DNA of 64,000 nt from Hymenochaete sp. R1 (taxonomy: Eukaryota > Basidiomycota > Agaricomycetes > Hymenochaetales > Hymenochaetaceae). The stretch is taken from NCBI GenBank assembly GCA_019400425.1, contig JAFREE010000019.1, forward strand, positions 62,001 through 126,000. Direction: 5' to 3'. Each line of letters opens with the position of its first letter. Within the stretch, counting starts at the first letter, position 1. Of this stretch, positions 34,657 to 46,845 are shown in pieces. A model generated the notes under the pieces. The model was not told where the DNA came from, searched no databases, and saw only the letters and a program-made list of their open reading frames with translations. A program made the translations under genes and the position numbers.

Positions 34657-35554
34657 TAAAAGTCTTTGACGTATGGACGAAATCCGGTAATAAGGAAGTT
34701 ATTGTTTCAACTCGGCTCAGCTTGAGGACGAGACGTAGATGGTTTAGATAGAGATGGCGAGAGTCTCTTTGTGTTATCTCGTACAAACTGAGGAGTTGAT
34801 AATGATGAAGGAGGGAGAAAGGGGGGTGAGGCTCAGAGATGAAGAAGTTCGATTTTGAGGTTCAAGAGCCTTCGAAGTTCGAACAATATCAATAGAAGTC
34901 CATGGAGGCAACGTCGATCACCATCTTAGCGCTCAATACGACAAGCCACCGAGGATTCAAGCTAAGATTCAGACATCGTCTTCTTCAAGTCCACTTTCAC
35001 AAAATCATCAAAGGAATCACTCAAATTCGGAATCATACTAAGTCGTACACATCAAATTCAAATAATATAAGTAACTATACACGATGGTGACAAGCTTCGG
35101 ACGAACAATTGCTCGCTACTTGTCGTCGGTCACCCATCACCGGCATCCTGTTCACAAGGAGGGGGGAAAGTAAACACAAATTGCCTTGGCGATGAAAAAA
35201 AAGGGAAAAGATGACAGTGAGAAGACAAATCGGAAGGGAGGGCGGGATTGGGAAACTCCTTAAGACAGAAAGACGATAAAAGGCTGGCTCGGTGAAAAAG
35301 GCTTACAGATGAACGACAAGGGAAGTGGTCGGAGATGATAACGGAGAAATGAAAAGACAAGGGAATGAGAATTAATTAGAAGTTGCGTCCCAGGTGAAAT
35401 AGGAAAAAAAAATCAGCCATTGAGAAGGCGAGGCGATAGAAGAGTGAAAGAAGAAACAGAGAATCACGAAGCAAAACAAGCCAATCATACATCGAAAACA
35501 CATCAAGCCTGGCTTTTTATCCTTCCGTTAACCGCGCCTGAGTTCATTTCGTCT
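34657..35554. other. intergenic, no gene supported
   Basis: It contains the promoter side of the DUF7918 gene and the 3' flank of the FHA gene. It is purine-rich on the plus strand around 34790-34860 and 35150-35460. No family motif or repeat was recognised. Confidence 0.4.
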
Positions 35555-38500
35555 TCAAAGCGCATACGCCAACGCAGCCCACGCAAGAGCAGCACCCAGC
35601 GTTGTATACCCAGCCGCCGAAGCCATCGTCACCGCAGCCTTCCTCACCCCTGTCCTCGCGCGTTTCACTGGTCTCCGTCTCTCTTCGTCCACAACACTTG
35701 CGCCTTGCACGGGAGAAGTACCTGTGACGGAGACAGAGGAATTGTGAAGCCGAAGTAGTTCCTGCTCAAGCTGGTTGATGCGGATGCTGAGAGCAGCAGT
35801 ATCCGAGTTGGACGAAGTGTTCAAATTGGATTCCCCTTCCTCCTCATCGTCAGCACGCTTGCGTTTCTGGCCTGCGCGCGTGGGATCGTCGAGTTGAGAT
35901 GCATCTTCATGACTGTTGCCATTGGAGGAATCGCTTAGATCCTTGAATTGAATGGCCCGTTCGAATCCCTGAGCTTCGATCTTCGCTACCAGCGAGGTTA
36001 CAACGTCCGAGAGACTTCGCATGTCTTTCATAGTGTACACCATCAGCAAAGCAGTTATCAGGCAAATTTGACTTCGGCGACGGAGCTCACCTTCTCGCAT
36101 CTCCTTCATCTCAAACGACGCATCATCCGCTTTCGTCCTTAAGTTCCCCAAATCCAGAGACGACATCGCATTTACTGTGTCGCTGCGCCCGATGTACCCA
36201 CTCACAAGCGTCGAGAGCTCCTTCACCGCCTTCGAGATCTCCTGCTGTTCGTTTACGATCGAAGCTGAAAATGACGAGGACGCCTCTTGGGAGTTCGGTT
36301 TGCAAATTCGCGTGAAACGAGGACGCGACTCGGCTGGCTTGCGCTGTTGGCGTTTATCTCGAGACTGGGAACGGTGACGGGAAAGGCGCGAGAAAAGGGG
36401 CTGTACAACACAAATTTTCAGTATCACAAGATTCTAATTTAATCAATAGCATAAAAGGAAGACGGACCGTTCGTGTGCTTAATGAGCTTCCAGCACTATT
36501 GCCAGCTCTCATAGCTTGGGCCCCAAAGAGAGACAACATGGTTTGATTCGGACCGAATCTCTCATTCGAACTCTCTTCATCCTGCTCATCTGCGCTCAAA
36601 CTCCGCTCTACAGTCTGCCTCGCCGAATCAGGTGAGACCTCCGAGTCGCTCAACACTTCGATCACTTCTCTTTCTTTCGGCTTAGAGGCAGACACAGACA
36701 ACGTTGCGGCATTCGTAACGGGCAGTGCGTTTCTTGCACGTACGGATGGACTAGCATTCCTACTTGGATTTGGCGATATTTCCATCGGCGCTTCATCCTC
36801 CTCTGCGTTACTGTCAGCCTCGTTCGAATCCTCCTGGAATTTATTCAGCGCCTCCGACGATTCGGGCTGACCGACAGCACTCGATGAGTTCGAAACCGGA
36901 TTCTCGTTACTCCCAAGAGACTCAAAGCTTCCCAAGTCTTGGACCTCCAGCCCAAGTTGGTTCTGGGGCAAGGATGGCTCAAGCCATGCATACGCTGAAC
37001 CAGACGCTTCCAGTAAACTGAAATGATGATGTTCGAGATCATTCGCAGCGTTTTGAATGACTTCTGCGTTCTGAGTGCCACTGGCTACCTCGGCAGCATC
37101 GATGTTGCTGACCGTCATCTCAGCGTTGACGATCGAAGGCAACATGAGACTCTCGTCACCAGTCTTATTTGATTCAGAATCGGAGCCTGGACCGCCGAAG
37201 AGTCCGAGATCGCGGAGGGATGGGAGTTTCCGGATTGCGGGTAATTGGATGGAGGAAAGTGGAGTCCACACCGATCTTAATGCGCTGACAGCAGAGGCGC
37301 CAGGTGTTGACGATGGACGCGCGCTTACGGACCGGTCCTCCTCACCACTCTCGACTCGCTGACTTCCTGACAAAATCTCACTAATGCTGTCCTTACGAGT
37401 GACTGACGCTGGCCTCGAAGGTTGTTTAAGACGTTGGAGCGGGGTGTGTGACGCAAGAGGGGAAGAATCTGGAGAACTGTTGCCAACACCTTGACTATCC
37501 TCGTCTGATTCAGACGATGTAGAATCTGAATCTTCTGCGTCTGATATTTCAATGGGCGAGGAGGGGGCCCCAAAGCGGTTCCGGGTCTGAGTCACGACAT
37601 GTGTGGATGAGGATGACGGCGAGTCATGCTTTAACGTGACTCGAGCGGTGACTGGTTTCCACTCCTGAAGATTAAGGAGAATGTAATCAATGAGACACTG
37701 TTAGGCGCTGGATGCACGCGTCGTGCGCACCTTTTCTTCCCTAAATATCGCTTTCCCAAATAACAGCACATCTCCTGATCGTAAGGTATAATTTCTTCGT
37801 GGTTTCAACTTCTCTGGGAAGTAATCGACGAGGTTGGGGCCTTCCATGAATGTTCCGTGCATCGAACCGACATCAGTGACTGCGACCTGAAAAGATGACC
37901 ATGCGCAGCATCAGTTAGTCAGTCGATGTGACTCGAATTTGATAACGATAACGATAAAGATGAAAAGGAACAATAATGACGGCATCTTCCTTTCGGAGAC
38001 TTCTCCGCTTTCCTGACTGCATCTGGGCAGCATCGAACGCCCGTTGATTTAAGAAAATGTACAAGAATGCACGACGGAGAACACGGCGAGGGAGCGAAGA
38101 AACGCCCACAAGAGCAAAAGTCAAGTCAAGGAAAAAGAGAGAAAAAACACACCGATCCGTCCTCCGCAAACGTTATCCGTGCGTGATTCCTACTCATGAC
38201 CGGGCTACTAAAGGATGCAAGCGCTGTACCATCACTGGAGACGGAAAGCTGTCCATTCGCCTTGGCGTGCGCGCCGCGGACGAAATCGATCGACTTGTGG
38301 ACGCCACGGGTGAAGGTGAATTCGCGATGAACGTCGCCGCTGAACGAGATGTCGTCGCACGAGAGCACGATGACTGTTATCAATCGAGCATGCATGGTGA
38401 AATGGTCAAACAATCAGGTTAACATAAAGGAAGAGTGTCAGTAAGGATTGAGATCCCCTATTGGAGGGCGTGATTAGGCGACAGACGACGCACCATTTAC

Positions 38501-38599
38501 GGGTCTTATATCGACTGTCGATGCTTCCGAAGCATCGACGACAGGCTTTAGGGACGTTGTTAGAGATGCTGACGGCCGTAGCCTGTCTCTGACGCTCAT
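35555..38599 (-). CDS. FHA-domain protein with C-terminal hydrophobic tail
   Basis: It starts MSVRDRLRPSASLTTSLKP at 38599. The FHA domain begins after the first intron (VIVLSCDDISFSG) and includes VMSRNHARITF and TDVGSMHGTFMEG, the two phosphothreonine-binding motifs (SRxHA and the GT loop). It ends near RSGDVLLFGKAIFREE. About 450 residues of acidic Ser-rich sequence follow, with several DSE/SDE stretches that look like CK2 sites. A helical region (KAVKELSTLVSGYIG, then LSIRINQLEQELLRLHN) comes next, and a final basic patch RRPVKRARTGVRK ahead of the last ~25 hydrophobic residues ending WAALAYAL. The architecture suggests a tail-anchored phosphothreonine reader, perhaps at the nuclear envelope or ER. 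It is not clearly SLMAP/Far9-like. Confidence 0.82.
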
Positions 38600-39420
38600 G
38601 GTGGTATGAAGGAGAGGGAGAATGGGATTGTCGAAGGGGAGGACCGTGACTCTGATGAAGCGCTAACGAAGCCGTGGCGACCGTCTCACGTAATAATGTT
38701 GCTTAGTCATGTCTATATTTGGAAAGTTGTTCCCGCTACTCAAATCAGCGCCCAAGTCAGGTCCAATTTCTCTGGGTGCTCTTTCTCGCGGACCATGACT
38801 TAACGCTTCACTCAATCTCGCACGACCTACAGACGAGCATGTCTGTCTGGGATGGGATTTGTGGACCGCTTCTGCTTTGCTGCGTAGACGTCTGCGCAGG
38901 ATTCTGCTACGACTTTTCATCCACACGTGAGTAGTACTTGCCCACGCCGCATTAATTATACTGATATGATACTGCCTCATGGTCTCTGGACCGCGCAACT
39001 ACTTGTACCTCGTTCGACTGCAATGACTCGACTTCTGCTTACTATTTACTTCTTGGACTGATCCAGGCCACGACTGCACACGCTGCTTCGCCTCCTCCTC
39101 CTCGTGCTGCCAACGTGGGCCCCAATCAAAGTCAAAGCTCAGCGATCCATCGCACCGTCCTCTTCTCAGTGATAGTAGCAGCATAAACCACGATGCAGAT
39201 GAAGACGAACAAGCCTCTCCCGTAGATTTCCAGCGCAGCCAGCCTTTCATACGCGCCGAGCAGCCAGGCGCCCGATCCAGGATGCTCGCAGAAGTGGCGA
39301 GTCCGAACGCACCGAATAGTAATATTCATAGTGGACTCTGATTTGATCGTTTCATCTCCAATCGCCACACGCAAACTCATTCCACGTACCACAAGAGACA
39401 GACTGGACAGCATATAATTT
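38600..39420 (-). CDS. possible small membrane protein, weak
   Basis: On the minus strand a 93-codon frame (39132-39413) contains RHFCEHPGSGAWLLGAYER and a hydrophobic helix LFVFICIVVYAATI. An overlapping frame (38999-39250) contains SFDFDWGPRWQHEEEEAKQR, so the true product may be spliced from both. No family is recognised and no start is certain. The rest of the stretch is 5' flank of the FHA gene. Treat as a weak call. Confidence 0.25.
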
Positions 39421-40090
39421 TCGCTCTTCGATATCCTTTTTTCCTTTGTGGTTAGTTTTTTTATTTACTTTATGCATTCTTTTCGTTTCTGTTTACAACC
39501 CATTACTTTCCAAATAAGAGTATTCGTCTTTGTATAATTTTCACTATGTTCGAAGCCATATCATATCCGGGGGGGGGGGGGGGGAGAGGGGTGGTTACTG
39601 TCATGTATGTTCTATGTATGGGTATCAAAAAAGTATACAGTTACTGTCCTCTTACAGTTTGGCCCTTTGTTTATTTGGAAGAAGCAGACCGGCACAAGCT
39701 TAATCAAGATACGAAAGTTGTGAGAGCCAAGAGGCAGTACTAAGGAACATGTACAGTTGTATATTGTTGATGGTATAGTCGGCCAAAAATGTGCTAAATC
39801 GAACGAACAATTGCATGTGAGAGTATTGTACGTGGCACTAGAACCAGTCTAAAAAACTCAACCGAAAAAGAAAGGATAGAAAAAAAGAGAGATAGGGAAA
39901 ATCGAAGGTAATAATCACAAAGAAACCTGATCATTAAAGGGGAATTCAGCTTTTTTTTAAAAAAAAAAAAACAAGAAGAGGGAATGGGCGTAGTGTGTAC
40001 TGTAGACGCCAGGCAATATTGTTGACATACGAATCCACCATACTCTTACAAATAAATTCAAGCTTTCACATCCTCCCTCTCGGCCTCTCC
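39421..40090. repeat. intergenic with homopolymer tracts
   Basis: A run of 16 G (39569-39584) and a T8-A14 block (39951-39972) stand out in otherwise AT-rich intergenic sequence. Both are plausible sites of slippage or assembly error. No coding frame is supported. This is the 3' flank of the zinc-finger gene that ends at 40091. Confidence 0.6.
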
Positions 40091-43000
40091 TCATTTTCTC
40101 TCGTCACCTCCGCTCCCGTCTCCGAGCACGACCATGCCTTCACCTACATCCTCACGCTCATCTTCACCAACGACTGCACCCGGAGCCAGCCCCACTTCAT
40201 CACCAACAGCAGCCAACGCAACCGCACACGCCCTCCCATACTCCTCCTCCGACAACCCCGTTGAGCTCGGAACTCCAAAAATCAGCGGGACCCCCATCGA
40301 CATCGACATCAGGCTAAGACGCGCATGCGCGCGTGGGGTGAGGACGTTCTTCAGTGCTTGGGCTTGGGCTGTTAGTTGAGAATGAGTTTGGGACTGGGAC
40401 GGGGCCGGGGATTGGGATGGGATTTGATCGTGGATGTCGAGTAGTTGCTGCGAGTGAGGGCCTTGAGACGCGTCGTTGACGGTTGACTGTGAAGCGAGCG
40501 TCGGTGGGGGCGTTTGACTGGCAGGTGGGTATCCGGGTCCTTGTGTGCCGAACGAAGACCCTTCAAGCGAGGGGTCCAAATTGAACTGCTCGAACGGGTC
40601 CCGCTCCTTGAGTACACCGAAGTCCTCGCCATTTCCATCACCACTTCTCCCAACGACGTCTCCAACAGGAGGTTTGTGATCACCGAATCCGTATCCGTAT
40701 CCGTAGTTGAACGAGGGATCGGGACCGAATGAGTTGGGCATCCCTCCTCCTGCTTCGAGGGAGGACGCAGCAAGCGAACCGAAGAGCGCGTAATCAGGTG
40801 GGAACCCACCATCCTCAACACCACCCAACCCCGCGAAGGGCTTCGTTTCTATGTCGTCTTTCAAGCCAAAATCCCCACCAACACCCGCACCCGCACCCGT
40901 ACCACCAGAAGAACCAAAGTCCGACTTTCCCATATCCCACTCGATATCAAACACATCAGCCGCCGTCGAGCTCAAGAGCGGGTCATACGAGTTCCTGTCC
41001 CTGCCCTCGTTCGGATCGAGGCCGTACGTCGCTTTCGATTTTGCATTCAGGTAGGACCAATTATCTTTGACGTCAACGTCCGAGTCTATGTTTGAGCTGA
41101 AAGTCGGGGTTGAGCCGGAGGTAGATGGTGAAGCTTCATTAGGAGTGAGCGTCGGCCCTTCAGATACTCTTTTCTTTCTCGTTCCCTTCTTTTCTATCTT
41201 CTCCTTCACCTCAAGTTTGGCCTCCCGTTCCCTCTCGACCTCCCTTGGATCTCGCCCAACAAACACCCTCCAGCCCGGACCCCCAACTGCCTTCGCCTTT
41301 CCCTTCCCTCCCCTCACACCTTGCACATCAAGCTCCACTCCGTTCATCGCATGCCCCTCACTCACCGAGTTCCCATCCGCACGCCCCCACCGCGCCTCTT
41401 GCCACTTCCCGACAAAGTATCTCGGAGGCTTCGACTTCCCATCATCCTCGGTCCTCGCACGCTGTTCCTCCATCCACTCCTCCGCCTCCTTCCCGATATC
41501 TTCTCCCTTCTCGTCTCTACCTCGATGACCCGATTTTAGATTGGAAGGTCCAGGTCGTGGAACCCGAGTTCGACTTTGAATTGCGTTTGGTCGGAGGTGG
41601 GGAGGGATCGGTAACCCTGCAGCTTCGTACCGCGCGCGTCTCTCTATTCGTCGCGTTTCCTGGTGTGAGTAAAGAAGCGGGACGTCTACGACGCGTTTAC
41701 GAGATTTGGGGACAAAGGGGACCCCTCGTTTCTTGCAGCAGATACTGCATGGACAAACCTTGAGACATGTAGGGCAGTTGAAGACGGTCGCATAGGGATT
41801 GAAGGTCCACGTTGGAAAGCTTAACGATAGTGATGAACGGACCGACGAATCAGATAAAGGTGCACAAAATATGAAATATATAAGATCAAAAAGGAGATGG
41901 AATGGAGGAGAGAAGCGACGTACGAGCTAGCTATGCATCTATGACACGAATAAAGCGGGCAGACACGCCCGTCCGTAATCATTGTGCATTTCATCTTCGC
42001 ATATACGTTAATACTTCGGCACATGTGACAACAGTAATCACGTTCATCCTCAGTGCTAGAATCGGAAAGTCCGTTTGTACTAGATTCGTGAGACTCTTCA
42101 TCCGGTACTTCTTTTTGGGAACGACATCGCGTACGTTGAACGGAAGAGATCCTGCGTGCTACGGAAGAACGAGTCGAAGGCCCAGCGGAGTCTGCATTGG
42201 GAGTAAGGGTGGATGAACCAACGGATGGTGACCGAAGTTTAGGCTTGGGTGCGGTGAACGTGGGTTCGTCAGGCGGAATGAAAATACCGTTCAGCATTTC
42301 TTCATCTCGGGGTACTTTTGGTTCATCTACGGCGGCTACCAATGTCGTAGAAGACCTTTCTGAAGCGAAACGCAAGTACGAAAAATCGTCGACTGGCGAT
42401 TCAACAACATCCGAAACTCCCGAAAGGTCGATGACAGGAATTGGAATCGAGGTTTCCAAAGCTTTGGAGCGAGAAGGTGCTTGTCTTTTTCTTTTGGCCG
42501 AGATTAATTCAATTCCGTGTTCATCATCAGAGCTCACGACCACGGGCTTTTTCTTTGACCCGTAAGCTTTCTTCGCTCCCAGCTCTTGAGCACTGGTCGA
42601 GCGAATTCTACCAGACGATGTTTTGCTTCTGGACGGCCCAGAAGTCGCCAATATTCCGCCCGATAGCCGGTTATCGTCGATATCACCAAAGTCGTCAAAA
42701 TCACGTTCATGATGAGAAAATGATCGTAATCTTTTCTTCACGTTCGTAGAGGTGACTGAACTGCTCACGGGACTCTCTCTTTTGGGGGTGGACCTCCTCG
42801 GGCTGGCAGGAGAGTCTGAGTGACCGGGAACAGGCTTGAGGTTTTTGTACGAAGGAATCAGAACGCAGTCGAATACTAATCGCTTTTTTACCGAAGGAGG
42901 TCCTAGTTCATTCCCTCGGACTGAACGCGCATTTTCTCTGTTGCCATCGGAAACGCGCTTACTTGGTGTTACTGGGATCGGCGCAATCGTTGATACATCG

Positions 43001-44087
43001 GAATTAGATAGGTCGTGAAGCTGACGGTGTTGTGGTGATGTCTTCAAAGAGCCGAGTACCGATAAGCACCTGCAATCGTTGAGCATTGCAGAACTCACTG
43101 GAGATGGTGGTTTAGTTTGCGATCGAGAAGGCGACCTAAGCAGCCCATCTACTTCATCAGCGGAGGCCGACCCGCTGCTGATAGTCCGATCATCTATATC
43201 TGGAGAGACGTTAGTGCCATCTCGGGATCGTTGATCCCTCGGCGAATGCATCACATCTTTCTTCGAGTTGGGCTAAGATGATCCAATTAGAAGGCGGCCA
43301 GTGAACTTGGACGGACAGTGAGGTGACACGCACGTTCGGATGCATAGAACCCTTTGACGGCGATCCCTGCGACGGGAGTGGCTATATGTTCAAAAAGAAA
43401 TCAAGATATGTATGAGCCTTTAAAAAAAGTGTAAGCATACCTCGTTCCCAAATGCAGCTGCAATACTCGGTGGGCTGACAATTGGAAGCTTGGATGATGA
43501 TGCCTGAAGACGATGATGATGGTCAGAGGAGGAGAGTAAGCGGAGGGGGTCAAACAATGAAAAACGAGGGAGTAGGAGACGTGAATGGGCTGAGTTGGAA
43601 GTCGCCGACTAATTCAATTGAATGGGTGGTCGATCTGACGCGCCGCGACGCCCATGCATTTGACGCGTAGGCGAGTACCTTGTCGTCGATGAACACGACG
43701 AGTTCAAGCGAAGCAATTTCGAGACAAAAAAAAACACGACAAAGAAAGCGGACCGAAAAGCCACAGAGAACAATGCAGACGAACTTTAAGGCTACTTGCA
43801 CCAGTGTCCCGCGCCTTCCTCCTTTCATTATCGTTCTCCTTGACGCGCCCTGGACCTACAAAAGCCACCCGTGTCTTGTGCTTGGCTGCATCTAAGTCAG
43901 ACGCGTTTCTTTCTATGAATATGCCGCCGCTTTCTTGAATCGGAGATTTGCGCTTCTTGTGGCTGGAATGCGGAGATGTGCGTGACGTAGATGAACCGGA
44001 CGTCGAGCGCTGCCGCTGTTGCTGCTGCTTCTGCTCTTGCAAGCGTGTCAGAGAGCCGTCCCAATTAGCTAATTCGGAGTAGGCCAT
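40091..44087 (-). CDS. CDCA7-type (zf-4CXXC_R1) zinc-finger protein
   Basis: It starts MAYSELANWDGSLTRLQEQ with a short Gln run. Several exons encode disordered, Ser/Pro- and Lys/Arg-rich sequence, including ELGAKKAYGSKKKP and AKRKRQAPSRSK. The zinc domain is split by an intron (41820-41923). The first half reads CCHMCRSINVYAKMKC, then CPLYSCHRCIAS; the second reads FPTWTFNPYATVFNCPTCLK, then VCPCSICCKKRG. This is the CxxC-rich layout of zf-4CXXC_R1. In animals CDCA7 uses it to recruit the HELLS remodeller for DNA methylation. The LRNRYGE-like segment of true CDCA7 is replaced by IASSFPT here, so it may be a divergent class. The last ~500 residues are Gly/Ser/Pro-rich low complexity. It is probably nuclear. 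Confidence 0.78.
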
Positions 44088-44222
44088 CGATCCTCAAATG
44101 CAAGCTTCGGGGAAAAAGCTTGTTCGTAAACAGTGCTGTAGAATGCGTAGGAAGAGCATACGAGTAGATGGAGGAGAGCGGAGGAGGGCAGGGTGTAAAG
44201 TAAAAGTTGCAGAGGATTCAAA

Positions 44223-44703
44223 TACAGTAGTACCTCCGAATAAGCCGCCTCCAAATAAGTCGGATTTCCGAATAAGCCGCCCGATACCTGTTTCCCACCT
44301 CCGTAAGGGGAGATTTTAGGGTCAATAAGTCGCTTCTGAATAACGAATAAGCCGCCTCTTTCACGAAAATTTTCATAGGACCGACTTATTCAGAAGCAAA
44401 TTTTCAAGATTCTCCTCACTGTAGAACAAGAATTCTGCGTGAATTTGAGCCAAAAGTAGTATCAAAATGTAAAGACTTGCCAAAGAAGTACTCTTTTTGA
44501 AAATTGAGGCCATATAAAGCCGAAAAAAGACCTTTGAATGGTTTGCTTCGCCAGGAAAAGTCGAAAATGTTTATTAGGGCCGGCAGACTTGCCATATATA
44601 GGCGTCGATCTTTATTACATATGTCCGCCAATAAGTCGTGCTTCCGAATAAGCCGCCCCTAAACTCCGACCGAAGGGGCGGCTTATTCGGAGGTACTACT
44701 GTA
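44223..44703. mobile_element. non-autonomous Tc1/mariner-like MITE, 477 bases, with TA target duplication
   Basis: The element spans 44225-44701. Its ends are perfect 25-base inverted repeats beginning CAGTAGTACCTCCGAATAAG and continuing CCGCC. It is flanked by TA at 44223-44224 and 44702-44703, the Tc1/mariner/pogo target duplication. Inside, the motif AATAAG(C/T)CG recurs at least six times in both orientations near the ends. The right end forms a perfect 17-base stem (44644-44660 with 44674-44690) around a 13-base loop. No transposase frame is present. The perfect ends imply recent movement or strong homogenisation. Confidence 0.9.
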
Positions 44704-45118
44704 ATTGCGATCGCCGCCCGTCTGAGTGACATTGACGGTAAGGCTATGCGTCCCTTCGTTAAGATTAGGGGAGACGAAAAGAAATTGGTTGGTAAGTGCA
44801 GGTGGGTTAGGTGCACTGGGTAAGTCGTGGCTCTGCGGGGATCCTTTATCAATCACATATGTGGCTGAGAGTTGATTGCTTCCAGTGGGAATTTCCCCGA
44901 CTACACGAATGAGTGTACCTATTATCTTGATGAGGTAGGACATACCTAGGAGAGAAAACTGACGTACCAACAAAATCAAGCGATATAGTTGAGAAATTGG
45001 CCCTCGCAATTGCTCGAGGAACTTTGATACTATCATCACTATCTGAGAGCCAACTCCCGTCCAAGAAGACTGTATTGTCGGTCAGTAATACGACCTTGAT
45101 GAATGATATTTTCGTCAA
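44702..45118 (-). pseudogene. beta-sandwich surface-protein gene fragment cut by the MITE
   Basis: Exon 44968-45118 (VVLLTDNTVFLDGSWLSDSD, then ANFSTISLDFV) joins in phase across a 49-base intron to exon 44702-44918. The second exon reads GTLIRVVGEIPTGSNQ, FVSPNLNEGTHSLTVNVT and GGDRNY, then stops at the MITE border. This is the second-to-last strand of the beta-sandwich module found in many agaricomycete single-pass surface proteins and in the intact gene at 47661. No membrane helix or signalling tail is seen on the other side of the element, where only 135 bases separate it from the zinc-finger gene start. The gene was therefore already short or has lost its end. It is most likely non-functional. 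Confidence 0.6.
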
Positions 45119-45977
45119 TGGTCATGGTCTGAATTTCCTGCGCAAAAGAAGCCTTACTTGACAGCTTTTGTTGGCGTTTGGTCCACAACTTCTAGAGCCA
45201 TCATTTCCGCCGCTAGAGCTTCCAGAGCCCATGGAATATGTAAACGTCGAACTTTCTTAGGAAAGCAACCGGCGACCTGTGCACCTTGATAATCTTTTAT
45301 GTCGAATGTCTAACTCCCAGAGACAGTCAATCTACAATAACAGTTGATTGGCATTTGTTGCAAGATCTCTATACATGAACGTACGTCTCTTCGATCCGCA
45401 GAAAGGAATTGATGGACGCGAGCTTGAAGGTGGTCGATGCGCACAGCGCAGGGCGAACTGGAGAACGGTCAATGGAATGCCTTTCGTGTAAGCCAGTCGA
45501 CAGGCCGCATACTTAAGTTTGTGCAAGATCGGGTTACCTTGCCATGTTTTCCCATGCGCCATAAAAAGTCAGGTCCACAATCAGAGAATGCTATATTCGT
45601 CTCCAACATCAGCCAAACCACCTGGAAGTGTCATGCTTACGCCCGGAGAATGAAGTGAATCAAACACATGGTATCGAGCGATGGGAGAGCGAATACGCCA
45701 TCCAGCATCTGTTGGTTGTCGATAGAAGGTGATCGTGAGTGAGGAGATTGATATCGTTGATTATCGTCGATATGGAAGGTTAGAAGGAAGCTGTTAGGCG
45801 GGTTGACGCCGTCATTGTTTCTAAGACCACATACTCTTGATGTGTGCTTCGATTTGGCTCACACGAGGAGCTGAAGGACCATCGGAATTGCGGCATCGAA
45901 GACGAAGACTCAGCGGATCGAAACGACTGACTCGCTGGAGGAGAGCCAGCCAATAAAAACGCTGTTCAGTTTGTTGC
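45119..45977. other. poorly resolved intergenic region
   Basis: Short frames such as minus 45332-45562 (MAHGKTWQGNPILHKLKYAA) have no family or splice support. A Ser/Gly-rich minus stretch near 45225 (MGSGSSSGGNDG) could be an upstream exon of the beta-sandwich fragment but is not linked in frame. Confidence 0.3.
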
Positions 45978-46845
45978 TCACTGCCTTCTCACCCCATACC
46001 ACGAGATGGAATTAAAGGACGGAATCGGCCAGCTAGGAATACACGAATCACGGACGAAGGAAGCGCACACCGAACAGCGCCGTCCGTTGTCTCCCATTGA
46101 CGAATGACTAAGGTTGAGTGCCCGGCCTCCAAAGCAACAACTTGCTAAGCAGTCGTCAATCTCTTGCAAGAGGATTATAGTCTCGCCAGACTGTTAGACG
46201 AAAATCATCCTCAGTTCCGCCACGACAGATGATTGGCTCACGCTCACAGAAAAAATGGACTGGAACTTGAACCATGCCAATTACTTACGAAAGACGCGTC
46301 AGAGTCGTGCTTTCCCCTACTCCTTAGCCTAAACCCATAGCGTGTTGCACAACAGCGAGCAACTTTCCACTGGACTTGAATTGTAAAGTAAACCTTAAAG
46401 AAAGAGAGTGGATATGAGTCTCGAGCGGCGTAAGGAGAACTTGTCAAGAACGCGTGGGAATCAAGACAAAGAACGAGCACGCTCACTCACGAGGCTGTTT
46501 CTTCCATAGGCCTTTGATCAACACCTTCCCGGCCGATGTACTCATCTTCTGCCTGAATGAATGGATCCATCGATGGCATTTGAAGGCATGACGATGGATG
46601 TGGGCGTCTCTGTATGCGTTGATCGCACTTGTTGATGTCTTCTATGTCGACTCCTCCCTAGAAAGGTAGGTCACGATAGTCTTCCGAGTCAGGGTCTGCA
46701 GGGATGGTGTGCTCTGATCTGTCGTCGTCTCACGAGAACCGTTTCGCTCCGCCTCCATCTCAGTGCTGCTGATGAGGTCGTTGAAAGGTCTGAGTTGGTC
46801 ACTGTAAAGGAAGCATAGTAGCGTTACTATTCGCACAGTCGCCAA
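45978..46845 (-). CDS. possible multi-exon hypothetical gene, weak
   Basis: Coding-like minus segments occur in order. Near 46800 a CTTTACAG acceptor precedes DQLRPFNDLISSTEMEAERN. Near 46640 a TTTCTAG acceptor precedes VDIEDINKCDQRIQRRPH and MDPFIQAEDEYIGREGVDQ, ending at GTGAGT near 46493. Further pieces lie near 46380 (VQWKVARCCATRYGFRLRSR) and 46100 (SSMGDNGRRCSVCASF). Splice signals between the first two are good, but the remainder and both ends are uncertain. No domain is recognised. It may be a decayed gene. Confidence 0.3.

Noticed and set aside
41067..41763. Plus frames of 150-170 codons, Ser/Pro-rich
   Set aside because: Antisense of the low-complexity tail of the zinc-finger gene.
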